DNA of 64,000 bases from HGM12587 sp964602445 (GTDB taxonomy: Bacteria > Bacillota > Clostridia > Lachnospirales > Lachnospiraceae): positions 1-64,000 of the forward strand of contig CAZRQV010000005.1 of NCBI GenBank assembly GCA_964602445.1, written 5' to 3'. The position numbers and the translations under genes are program-made. Positions 55,471-63,483 of this stretch are shown piece by piece. Below the pieces are notes generated by a model. The model saw nothing but the letters and a program-made list of their open reading frames with translations. It did not search any database and had not been told where the DNA came from. Every line of letters starts with the position of its first letter. Position 1 is the stretch's first letter.

Positions 55471-56316
55471 ATGTTAGTAACATCAAAAGAATTACTCTTA
55501 GACGCACAGAAAAACGGCTACGCCGTAGGTGCATTCAACGTAGAAAACATGGAAATGGTTCAGGCTGTGATCGCTGCCGCCGAAGAACTGCATTCTCCTG
55601 TCATTATGCAGACCACTCCATCTACATTAAAATATGCAGATTCTGATTATTTCTATGCAAACGCAGCAGTTGCTGCAAAAAAAGCCAGCGTTCCGGTGGT
55701 AATGCATTTGGATCATGGCAGCAGTTTTGATCTTGCAATGCAGGCATTCCGTGCAGGTTACACTTCTATTATGATCGATGGTTCTCACAGTGTATTTGAA
55801 GAAAATATCGCTATTACAAAATCAGTCGTAGATGCCTGCCATCCGGCCAATGTTCCTGTCGAAGCAGAACTTGGCAAAGTCGGCGGAAAAGAAGACGATC
55901 TGGACGGCGGTAACGGCGGATATACCGAACCTTCTGAAGCTGCTGAATTTGTAGAAAGAACCGGTGTTGATTTCCTTGCTGTTGCAATCGGAACAGCACA
56001 TGGTGTCTATAAGGGAATTCCCAAACTGGATTTGAACCGTTTAAGCGAAATCCGTGAAGTGGTTTCTATTCCACTGGTACTTCACGGAACTTCCGGTGTT
56101 CCGGATGACACGGTAAGAGAATGCATCAAACGAGGAATCTGCAAAGTAAATTATGCAACAGATCTTCGTATTGCATTTACAGAAGGCGTAAAACAGGTAT
56201 TAACAGAAAAACCGGATACCATCGATCCGAAAAAATATAACGCCGTTGGACGGGAAAAAGTAAAAGAATACGTAATGAGCAAAATGCTGGTCTGCGGCAG
56301 CAATGACCGTGCATAA
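55471..56316 (+). CDS. Class II ketose-bisphosphate aldolase, tagatose/fructose type
   Basis: A zinc aldolase of 281 residues cleaving fructose- or tagatose-1,6-bisphosphate. Zinc and catalytic segments are MHLDHG, EAELGKVGGKEDD, AIGTAHGVY and LHGTSG. The AVAIGTAHG form and overall pattern are closer to GatY/KbaY than to FbaA, from memory of those sequences. It lies three bases after murF in a cell-wall operon, but a galactosamine PTS locus is nearby, so a tagatose role is plausible. Confidence 0.85.
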   Translation: MLVTSKELLLDAQKNGYAVGAFNVENMEMVQAVIAAAEELHSPVIMQTTPSTLKYADSDYFYANAAVAAKKASVPVVMHLDHGSSFDLAMQAFRAGYTSIMIDGSHSVFEENIAITKSVVDACHPANVPVEAELGKVGGKEDDLDGGNGGYTEPSEAAEFVERTGVDFLAVAIGTAHGVYKGIPKLDLNRLSEIREVVSIPLVLHGTSGVPDDTVRECIKRGICKVNYATDLRIAFTEGVKQVLTEKPDTIDPKKYNAVGREKVKEYVMSKMLVCGSNDRA

Positions 56317-56353
56317 GCACGCATAACGTTCCTTTCATTTTATAAACATTAAT

Positions 56354-56386
56354 CAGCCAGCACTGCAGTGACCGCAATGCTGGCTG
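56354..56386 (+). terminator. Terminator after the ddl-murF-aldolase operon
   Basis: CAGCCAGCA and TGCTGGCTG pair around a 15-base loop with inner pairing, followed by TTCTTATCTTCTT. Confidence 0.8.
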
Positions 56387-56409
56387 TTCTTATCTTCTTC
56401 TATTAATTG

Positions 56410-56913
56410 CTAATATTTTCGTATTTCGTCTTCCGCTTCATCACTTTGTGAGATTTCCAGAATTTCTACTTCATATTCATAAGTTTCATTCACACGGATC
56501 TTTACATTGTCTCCAACCTTATGTCCCAAAAGTGCTTTTCCTAATGGAGATTCGATGCTGATGTATCCATTCATTGAATTTCCTCGAATGGACGTTACAA
56601 TCTTATATTCCTCCTCTTCTTCATCTTCCGGAATATACACACGAACGACACTGTCCAGTCCAACCTCATCTGCTTTGGAATGATCTTCTATGATCTCCGC
56701 ATTTTTTAACAATCTTTCCAAATATCGGATACGGCTTTCGTTTTGATTCTTATACTGTTTTGCAGCCTTATATTCAAAATTTTCGCTCAGATCTCCGTGA
56801 GCTCTGGCTTCTTTTACAGATTCCAGTGCTTCTTTTCGAATGACCAGCTTTCGATGCTCGATTTCTTCCTGAATCTTTTTTGCGTCAGAAGCTGTCAATT
56901 TTTCATGCAGCAT
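56410..56913 (-). CDS. greA: Transcript cleavage factor GreA
   Basis: It rescues backtracked RNA polymerase. 167 residues: N-terminal coiled coil with ARAHGDLSENFEYKAAK, including the catalytic acidic tip, and a C-terminal FKBP-like domain (SPLGKALLGHKVGDNV). ATG after GAGG. Slightly longer than the usual 157-160 because of an acidic insert and tail. Confidence 0.94.
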   Translation of the reverse strand: MLHEKLTASDAKKIQEEIEHRKLVIRKEALESVKEARAHGDLSENFEYKAAKQYKNQNESRIRYLERLLKNAEIIEDHSKADEVGLDSVVRVYIPEDEEEEEYKIVTSIRGNSMNGYISIESPLGKALLGHKVGDNVKIRVNETYEYEVEILEISQSDEAEDEIRKY

Positions 56914-56987
56914 TGTGCATTCCTCGCTCTCTTTTTATTGATACGACTTCTGTTTTCTTATTTCCGTCAGACCTGCTGACCTAACAC

Positions 56988-57019
56988 AAAGCCGTCTCCC
57001 TTTAGGGAAACGGCTTTTA
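56988..57019 (-). terminator. Terminator after nagB
   Basis: AAAGCCGTTTCCCT and AGGGAGACGGCTTT pair almost perfectly (G-U inside). Only a short T-run follows on the minus strand, so efficiency is uncertain. Confidence 0.75.
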
Positions 57020-57048
57020 TGATCTTCTGTATGTACTTTATACTCTGA

Positions 57049-57774
57049 TTAGATCAGGCTTGCAGCTGCTTCATCAACAACAACCGTTACATCCGGATGC
57101 ATCTGAAGGATTGATGCTGGAACCTGTGGAGTTACAGGACCAAAGAATGCTTTTTTCACGATTTCAGCTTTGTCTGCACCACTTACAACTACGAGGATTT
57201 TCTTTGCCTGCATAATTGTGTTAATACCCATGGTGTATGCCTGTGTTGGTACATCTTCTACTTTTTCAAAGAATCTCTTGTTTGCCTGGATTGTGCTTTC
57301 CTGTAAATCAACGCAATGTGTTTCTTTTACGAATTCATCTGCCGGTTCGTTGAATCCGATATGTCCGTTATGTCCCATTCCGAGAAGCTGTAAATCCTGT
57401 CCGCCAAGTGCTTTCACAACTGCTTCATATCTTGCGCATTCTGCATCTGCATCTGGATTTTCGCCGTTTGGAATGTTTAAGTTATCAAAGTTGATATTGA
57501 TATGATTGAATAAGTTTTCTTTCATGAAATAATCATAGCTCTGATCATTTGTTTTCTGTAATCCACGATATTCATCAAGGTTTGCTGTTTTTACCTGAGA
57601 GAAATCAAGATCTCCGTTTTCATATGCTTTGATCAGCTCTTTGTATGTTCCGATTGGTGTAGATCCTGTAGCAAGACCAAGTACACAGTCTGGTTTCATG
57701 ATTACCTGTGCAGCGATGATGTTTGCGGCTTTTCTGCTCATATCAGCATAGTCTTTTGTTTTAATAATTCTCAT
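57049..57774 (-). CDS. nagB: Glucosamine-6-phosphate deaminase
   Basis: It converts GlcN-6-P to Fru-6-P and ammonia. 241 residues. Landmarks: LGLATGSTPIGTYKELI, NLDEYRGL, LLGMGHNGHIGFNEP and the catalytic His in that motif. Monocistronic, with its own promoter and terminator. Fits an amino-sugar catabolic neighbourhood. Confidence 0.95.
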   Translation of the reverse strand: MRIIKTKDYADMSRKAANIIAAQVIMKPDCVLGLATGSTPIGTYKELIKAYENGDLDFSQVKTANLDEYRGLQKTNDQSYDYFMKENLFNHININFDNLNIPNGENPDADAECARYEAVVKALGGQDLQLLGMGHNGHIGFNEPADEFVKETHCVDLQESTIQANKRFFEKVEDVPTQAYTMGINTIMQAKKILVVVSGADKAEIVKKAFFGPVTPQVPASILQMHPDVTVVVDEAAASLI

Positions 57775-57894
57775 TTTAAATTCCCTTCTTCCATTCTAAT
57801 AATGATCCTGTCAGGTCGAACTCTCCCCTGACTGACACAGCCCCTCCGAAATCTCCGGAAGTCCGCTGTGTTTACTATATTTTCATATAGTTTT

Positions 57895-57922
57895 ATTCTA
57901 ACATAGGCTAAAAAAAAGTCAA
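57895..57922 (-). promoter_or_regulatory. Promoter of nagB
   Basis: TTGACT (57922-57917) and TAGAAT (57900-57895) on the minus strand are 16 bases apart. With the PTS terminator at 58015-58044 it accounts for the 314-base gap before the PTS IID gene. Confidence 0.75.
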
Positions 57923-58014
57923 CCTGACTCTTTACTTTTCACTCACCTATTTTTCAAAAAAATGACATTTCTTTGATCTCTCACAAAAGAAAAATTCATT
58001 TCTAAACAAAAAAG

Positions 58015-58044
58015 TGCCAGCTCACACCGAAGCGCGAGCCAGCA
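58015..58044 (-). terminator. Terminator after the PTS IIB-IIC-IID operon
   Basis: The minus strand reads TGCTGGCTCGCGC-TTCG-GTGTGAGCTGGCA (13 pairs with G-U, stable tetraloop) followed by CTTTTTT. Confidence 0.9.
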
Positions 58045-58088
58045 GATTTTTCAATCAAGGAGTATCTAATAATCCGTTAAATTTTAAA

Positions 58089-58901
58089 TTAGAAGAGACC
58101 GATGAAACCACCAACGATACCGATCACTAAGAGGATACCGATACACATAACTGGTGTCCAGCCTTTTTTCTTCATTAAGAAGTAGCACATTAATGTTAAT
58201 GCTAACGGAATCATTTTTGGAAGAACGCCATCAAGGATGCTCTGGATAACGATTGGTGATTCACCGTTTGCGATTTCAAGAGCTACTGTTGTTCCACCAT
58301 AGTTAGATGTTAAAGCACCAACGATGAATACACCAAGCATAGAAGCTGCACGTGTGAATTCTTTAGCGTTAGCTGTTAAGATACCGATAGCTGCAGAACC
58401 AAGTTTGTAAGACCAGCTCATTAAGAAGAAACGAACTGCAAACTGAACTGCGTTAAAGATTACAAGGAACAGGATAGGTCCAACGATAGAGCCGTTGATA
58501 GCCATGTTAGAACAGATACCTGCTGTAATTGGTACTAATGTGAACCAGAAAATAGCATCACCGATACCACCGAGAGGTCCCATAGCGGCAACACGTACGG
58601 CACGGATTGTGTTGATGTCTGCTTTCTGCTGTTCCATGGATAATACGATACCCATTACGAATGTTACTAAGAATGGATGTGTATTGAAGAACTCAAGGTT
58701 GTGAGCCATGGATAATTTTAAGTCTTCTTTATCTGTATGGATTTTTTCAAGACCTGGAAGGATAGCATATAACCAACCTGCGGCCTGCATTCTTTCGTAG
58801 TTGAAAGATGCCTGTAAGTTCAGAGAACGCCATACCATTTTGTTAAGTGTTTTTTTGTCTAACGGCTGAGCCGGTGTCAGATTTCTATAATTAGATGCCA
58901 T
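58089..58901 (-). CDS. PTS mannose-family IID component, AgaE/AgaD type
   Basis: Membrane IID subunit of a mannose-type PTS permease. I choose the ATG at 58901 (MASNYRNLTPAQPLDKKTLN), eight bases from AGGAGG; 270 residues. N-terminal conserved RSLNLQASFNYERMQAAGW, then the GPLGGIGDAIFW motif and C-terminal helices. Its start overlaps the IIC stop by 11 bases. Confidence 0.92.
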   Translation of the reverse strand: MASNYRNLTPAQPLDKKTLNKMVWRSLNLQASFNYERMQAAGWLYAILPGLEKIHTDKEDLKLSMAHNLEFFNTHPFLVTFVMGIVLSMEQQKADINTIRAVRVAAMGPLGGIGDAIFWFTLVPITAGICSNMAINGSIVGPILFLVIFNAVQFAVRFFLMSWSYKLGSAAIGILTANAKEFTRAASMLGVFIVGALTSNYGGTTVALEIANGESPIVIQSILDGVLPKMIPLALTLMCYFLMKKKGWTPVMCIGILLVIGIVGGFIGLF

Positions 58902-59697
58902 CCTCTTCACCTCCTGCATTGCTTCCGCCACATGCTCTCATAGCAACACGTGTCTGGAAATCATAAAGAGCAATTGCAATACCGAACATAGCGATAAGAA
59001 TTAAAGCTGATCCGCTTAATCCATCTACATATCCGATGATTGTTGCTACAGCGAAACCTGCGAAATAAATTCCCCAGAAATCGTTAGATAACATGATACG
59101 AAGTAATGTAGCGAAACCTACATATCTCATCATACCACCAGCTGCGCTTAAGCCGTTCATGAACCAAGCGTACTGTTCTGCTAAGTTGTTTAATGTTGTA
59201 CCAAGTGCAGATCCACCGATCAGACCAGCTACACAAACAACTGCGAAGAGTAAACCAAGTGCTGCCATAGCTAAGTAGTTGATACGAACGATACCTTTTG
59301 TATCAGCGTTTGCTGCACATTTGTCTGCTGCAGACATAACTGGAGACATTACAGAGAAGAGTAATGTTACCATGTACTGTCCGATAAGAGCGAATGGTAC
59401 TGCAAGACCAACTGCTGCAGATGTGTCAAGTCCTGAAGCTACTGCGAATACTGTAGCCATTACACCACCGATAACAGCGTTAGGAGGCTGAGCTCCACCA
59501 ACTGGCATGTTACCGATTGTCATTAACTGATATGTACCACCAACAACTAAACCTGTGTTAAGGTCGCCAAGGATAGCGCCGATTACAGCACCTGTTACGA
59601 TTGGCTGATACAGGGATTCTAAAAGATCAAACTGGTCGATAGCGATGATGAATGTCCATACAGCAACCAGTAAAATCTGGATAATACTAAAATCCAT
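58891..59697 (-). CDS. agaW: PTS mannose-family IIC component, AgaW type
   Basis: Membrane channel subunit, 268 residues with about seven to nine hydrophobic helices. The GGTYQLMTIGNMPVGGAQPP segment is typical of the family's sugar-binding region. Lies between IIB and IID. Confidence 0.9.
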   Translation of the reverse strand: MDFSIIQILLVAVWTFIIAIDQFDLLESLYQPIVTGAVIGAILGDLNTGLVVGGTYQLMTIGNMPVGGAQPPNAVIGGVMATVFAVASGLDTSAAVGLAVPFALIGQYMVTLLFSVMSPVMSAADKCAANADTKGIVRINYLAMAALGLLFAVVCVAGLIGGSALGTTLNNLAEQYAWFMNGLSAAGGMMRYVGFATLLRIMLSNDFWGIYFAGFAVATIIGYVDGLSGSALILIAMFGIAIALYDFQTRVAMRACGGSNAGGEEDGI

Positions 59698-59742
59698 AAA
59701 TCTTTTCTCCTTTCATAAGACCTCTTTTCCGGGTCTTATCAC

Positions 59743-60219
59743 CTATTTGAACAATTTATCAATGTTCTCTGCGCCTTCAGATGGAACTCTTCTGATTTCG
59801 AGTTCAACACCAAGGTCACGTAATTTGGCAAATGCAGCTACGTCGGCATCATCAACAGCTACAGAACCTGCAACCTGTCTTTTGCCTTCTGCCATATGCA
59901 TGTTACCAATGTTGACTTTTTTGATTGGTACTCCACCTTCAACAAGTCTTAAAACATCCTGAGGATTTTCACATACGATGAAGATCTTCTGTTTGTCTGA
60001 AGCTTTGTGGATTGTGGCACAAGTTTTTTCGATTGTCCAGTAACGCATTGCAGCATAAGAAGGTGCTGCCATATCCATAAGTCCCTGACGAAGTGTGTTT
60101 CCTGCAACTTCATCATTAGCTACGAGGATAAGGTTTGCACCGATGCTTCCGCACCACTGTGTTGCAACCTGACCATGTACCAGTCTGTTGTCAATTCGTG
60201 TTAAAACAATGTTAGGCAT
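59743..60219 (-). CDS. agaV: PTS mannose-family IIB component, AgaV type
   Basis: Cytosolic IIB subunit, 158 residues, taking phosphate from IIA on His15 (RIDNRLVHGQV) and passing it to the sugar. The sequence closely follows the E. coli AgaV pattern (PNIVL.RID.RL.HGQV, LVANDEVA, GGVP, NVGNMH). First gene of the IIB-IIC-IID transcript; IIA is in another block at 63 kb. Confidence 0.92.
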   Translation of the reverse strand: MPNIVLTRIDNRLVHGQVATQWCGSIGANLILVANDEVAGNTLRQGLMDMAAPSYAAMRYWTIEKTCATIHKASDKQKIFIVCENPQDVLRLVEGGVPIKKVNIGNMHMAEGKRQVAGSVAVDDADVAAFAKLRDLGVELEIRRVPSEGAENIDKLFK

Positions 60220-60440
60220 TTTAACTTTTCCCTCCTTGATTATGTTTCCCCCCTGAATATCCCATTCAGAGTATACCTCATTATAATTCTTAATCCCTTT
60301 ATTGTCTTTGTGATTTTTATCAAAATTTTTGTTTATTTTAGTTTTTCTTTATTTTTTACCCACTTTTTTCATATATTTTTTTCTGTTTTATGGACATTTT
60401 GCACAAATATGATATAATATTTTTTGTTGGAGGTAAAAGT
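60220..60440. promoter_or_regulatory. Divergent control region between agaV and the AraC gene
   Basis: A 221-base AT-rich region. The plus-strand promoter of araC is TGGACA (60391-60396), 16 bases, TATAAT (60413-60418). For agaV, two candidate -10 boxes (TATAAT, TATACT) occur on the minus strand near 60272-60288, without a clear -35, as expected for an activator-dependent promoter. Confidence 0.65.
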
Positions 60441-61625
60441 ATGCAATACAAAACATCCAGTTCTCATTTCGAAAAATATGGTTCTGTTTACGATCAGCCG
60501 ATTGATCTTGAGACAACGGGTATGATCTGTCGTGAAGGTGAAGCCACCATCAAAGAAACAATTTCTCTTTTTTACTGTTTTGACTGTGAAGTCTATATCG
60601 AAGTACATAAAGGCATGGCTGCACTGATCGTCAGCGAGTTTCCGGAAACCGACACCTTCGAAGCTTATGCAATCCATCGATATGTGAAGCTGCAGCCTCA
60701 CATTTATTTTCAGGTCGTTGCAGTAAGTTCTCAGGTAAATTACCGCCTGATCACAGAAGATCAGTATATTTCTTCTTATCAGGTATTAAGTCCGGCATAT
60801 CACTTTAACCGGATTCTTCCACAGGTACGTGTCCGGGAAATTTTAGGATATTATTATTCTATCCGTGATTCCGGATATTGTTTTGAAGGAGAAAGCCACT
60901 CTTACTACGAACTGACTTACGTAGACCGCGGCACGCTGAGTACAGAAATCGATGGTACTTCCTTCACTTTAAAGGAACGGGAACTGATCATCTATGGTCC
61001 CGGACAATTTCATAAACAGTTCATCAAGGAAGGATCTTCCTGTTCTTATATTACAGTTCTGTTCGAATTGGATTCCACAGAAAACCATTTCGAATTCCTG
61101 TTGGACAAGGTCTTTCCTTATACAAAGAAGATTCACACTCTGGTCAAAACTTTCGTAAATGAAAGTTCTTCGCTGGTTCCGTATATGGACAGCCTCCTCT
61201 TATGTCTTTTTCAGGAGATCATCATCCGTCTGCTACAAAGTGAATTCATCGCAGAGGAACATGATAAAAAGCCGGTTACGGATGCCCGCCAGCATTATCA
61301 CGATGAACTTTTAGAAAAAATACTGACCTATATTGATGAAACAATCTATGAACCAATCACGGTCGGGGAGATCTGCCAGAAGTTTTCCATGTCCAGATCT
61401 TCGCTCCAGATTCTTTTTAACGAAAATCTGAATCAGACACCAAAGAAATATATTAACGAACTCAAATTAGAAAAGAGCCGTCAGCTCATCAGTGAAGGAC
61501 GCTACACCATCAGTGAGATCGCTCTGATGCTCGGCTTTAACTCAATCCACTATTTTTCCAGAGCCTTTACCCAAAAATATAACATGGCTCCTACCGAATA
61601 TTCCAGAACCTTGTTTAAAGGATAA
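60441..61625 (+). CDS. AraC-family transcriptional regulator
   Basis: A 394-residue regulator. The ATG at 60441 (MQYKTSSSHFEKYGSVYDQP) follows GGAGGTAAAAGT. The N-terminal half is an unusual long sensor, followed by a cupin-like AraC sensing part (SYYELTYVDRGTL, GPGQFHKQF) and a C-terminal double helix-turn-helix (about 295-394: VGEICQKFSMSRSSLQILFN and TISEIALMLGFNSIHYFSRA). Divergent from the PTS operon, so probably its activator. Confidence 0.88.
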   Translation: MQYKTSSSHFEKYGSVYDQPIDLETTGMICREGEATIKETISLFYCFDCEVYIEVHKGMAALIVSEFPETDTFEAYAIHRYVKLQPHIYFQVVAVSSQVNYRLITEDQYISSYQVLSPAYHFNRILPQVRVREILGYYYSIRDSGYCFEGESHSYYELTYVDRGTLSTEIDGTSFTLKERELIIYGPGQFHKQFIKEGSSCSYITVLFELDSTENHFEFLLDKVFPYTKKIHTLVKTFVNESSSLVPYMDSLLLCLFQEIIIRLLQSEFIAEEHDKKPVTDARQHYHDELLEKILTYIDETIYEPITVGEICQKFSMSRSSLQILFNENLNQTPKKYINELKLEKSRQLISEGRYTISEIALMLGFNSIHYFSRAFTQKYNMAPTEYSRTLFKG

Positions 61626-61684
61626 CTCTCATTCGTTCTGGACAGTACCAAGCATTATTATCTTTTCTTGTATGGAGGTTTTTT

Positions 61685-62653
61685 ATGAACATTGGAATCA
61701 TTGGAAACGGAATGATCGTAACGATGTTTCTGCAGGATGCGATGTCTGTCAAAGATGCCGTATTTTCTGCCATCTGTGTCCGTCCCCATAGTCTGGAAAA
61801 AGGAAAAGCAATCGCAGAAAAATATCATATCCCGCAAGTGGAAACAGATTATGATACATTCCTGCAGAATGAACAGTTAGAAACCGTCTACATCGGCATC
61901 AGCAATACTGCTCATTACGAATATGCAAAAAAAGCATTGGAAGCCGGAAAACATGTCATTTTAGAAAAGCCGTTTACTGTAACCGGGAAAGAAGCAGAGG
62001 CATTGGCTTCTCTTGCAAAAGAAAAACAACTCTTTTTATGGGAAGCATTTGTAATTCCATATCTTCCATCCTACCGGGTTGTCAAAAATGCCGTCGCTCA
62101 GGTAGGAACTGTAAAATTGATCCACTGCAACTACAGTAAGCACTCCAGCCGTTATGACCGATATTTAAAAGGAGAAGTTCTCCCGGCATTTGATCCGGCT
62201 CTGTCCGGCGGTGCTTTATACGACCTGAATATTTACAATCTGCATTTCACTCTCGGCTTATTCGGTGCCCCAAAAGCGGTACATTATTATCCGAACAAAG
62301 GCTACAACGGCATCGACACTTCCGGCACTGCCGTTTTAGAATATGAAGGTTTTCATGCAGTCTGCACTGCGGCGAAAGATTCTTCCAGTCCCGGATGTTT
62401 CACCATTCAGGGAGAAAAAGGAACCCTTCGAGGAGAAGGCTCTGTCAGCACGTTATCCAAAGTCCTGTTCCAGGACCGCACCTCTGCCGAAACGGTTCTC
62501 GGACAGTTTGAAAGCGACGTAAGGCTTTCCTATGAACTAGAAGAATTTATCCGACAGTATCAGGAAAAAGATTATGATTCCTGCTACCGGATGCTGGAAC
62601 ATTCTGTACTCACTGCAAAAATCGCAGAAGAACTCTATTCTCAGAATTTCTGA
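61685..62653 (+). CDS. Gfo/Idh/MocA-family oxidoreductase
   Basis: A 322-residue NAD(P)-dependent sugar oxidoreductase-like protein. Rossmann start IGIIGNGMIVTMF, the EKPF motif with its active-site Lys, and SGGALYDLNIYNLHF. Downstream of the AraC gene on the same strand after 59 bases with its own SD. Substrate unknown; the context suggests sugar chemistry. Confidence 0.88.
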   Translation: MNIGIIGNGMIVTMFLQDAMSVKDAVFSAICVRPHSLEKGKAIAEKYHIPQVETDYDTFLQNEQLETVYIGISNTAHYEYAKKALEAGKHVILEKPFTVTGKEAEALASLAKEKQLFLWEAFVIPYLPSYRVVKNAVAQVGTVKLIHCNYSKHSSRYDRYLKGEVLPAFDPALSGGALYDLNIYNLHFTLGLFGAPKAVHYYPNKGYNGIDTSGTAVLEYEGFHAVCTAAKDSSSPGCFTIQGEKGTLRGEGSVSTLSKVLFQDRTSAETVLGQFESDVRLSYELEEFIRQYQEKDYDSCYRMLEHSVLTAKIAEELYSQNF

Positions 62654-62672
62654 CAAACTTAATAGACAAAAG

Positions 62673-62717
62673 AAAGCTCCTGTTCCGGTGTTTTAATCCA
62701 CCGAAACGGGAGCTTTT
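62673..62717. terminator. Bidirectional terminator between oxidoreductase and YajC
   Basis: AAAGCTCCTGTTCCGGTG pairs with CACCGAAACGGGAGCTTT (two G-U pairs); T-runs flank both sides. It serves the convergent plus-strand oxidoreductase and the minus-strand IIA-YajC genes. Confidence 0.9.
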
Positions 62718-62733
62718 ATCATTTTAATTCTGA

Positions 62734-63021
62734 TTAATTTTTGATCAATGACTGAATTGCATATCTGGAAATTGTAATAACAGTTCCTTTTGCAACTTCA
62801 ACATTTACTACTTCATCGTTGTCATTAATGCCGACTACTTTACCATACATACCGCCACAGCAGATAACTTTGCATCCGATGGCAAGTGTTGTATGAACTT
62901 CTTCTAACTCTCCGCGGCGTTTTCTAACATTGATTGCAGAAACCAGAGAAATTCCAAGTGCTACGACAATGATCACAACAAACAGCGTACCACAGGTCCA
63001 GCCGATTACTTCCCAATTCAT
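62734..63021 (-). CDS. YajC-family small membrane protein in the PTS operon
   Basis: A 95-residue protein with one N-terminal transmembrane helix and the YajC domain (HTTLAIGCKVICCGGMYGKVVG, shown as GMYGKVVG and ISRYAIQSL). YajC proteins attach to the Sec/YidC holotranslocon, but Gram-positive copies also occur inside mannose-type PTS operons. It begins three bases after the IIA stop. Role in PTS function unknown. Confidence 0.85.
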   Translation of the reverse strand: MNWEVIGWTCGTLFVVIIVVALGISLVSAINVRKRRGELEEVHTTLAIGCKVICCGGMYGKVVGINDNDEVVNVEVAKGTVITISRYAIQSLIKN

Positions 63022-63024
63022 AAA

Positions 63025-63462
63025 TTAGATACCGTCCTCATCTTCAGTTTCTTCAGCACGTGCAACTAATTCAAAACGAACGATACTATCTTTTCCTTCT
63101 GGGATCATAGCTTCTGCCAGATCTAATGGATTGTCAAATACTGCTGTCATGGTAGAACTTGCAACTAACAGCGGAAGGTTGGTTCCTGTAAGAACTTCGA
63201 TTGCCTGATCCGGACGTTCGAATTTACATTCTACTGCTGTTTTAAATGGTGATCCTCCCGGTAAATCAGAAAGTACTAAAACACCATCATATTCTTTTAA
63301 AGAATCGAGTGCTTTATTTAAGTTGTCTTTCAGAATTTCAATAGAATGATCTGCTTCAAAATCAACGTATGCTACGTTTGGCTGTGCGCCTGCGATCAGT
63401 TCCAGACTGGAACCTAAACCTGTAGCGAAATGGCCGTGGCCTGTAACTAATAAACCAAGCAT
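63025..63462 (-). CDS. agaF: PTS mannose-family IIA component, AgaF type
   Basis: Cytosolic IIA subunit, 145 residues. Active His9 lies in TGHGHFATG; SDLPGGSPF is typical. It ends EDEDGI, similar to E. coli AgaF. Co-transcribed with agaS and yajC, separated from IIB-IID by plus-strand genes. Confidence 0.92.
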   Translation of the reverse strand: MLGLLVTGHGHFATGLGSSLELIAGAQPNVAYVDFEADHSIEILKDNLNKALDSLKEYDGVLVLSDLPGGSPFKTAVECKFERPDQAIEVLTGTNLPLLVASSTMTAVFDNPLDLAEAMIPEGKDSIVRFELVARAEETEDEDGI

Positions 63463-63483
63463 GGGTTTACTCCTCCTAACTAA

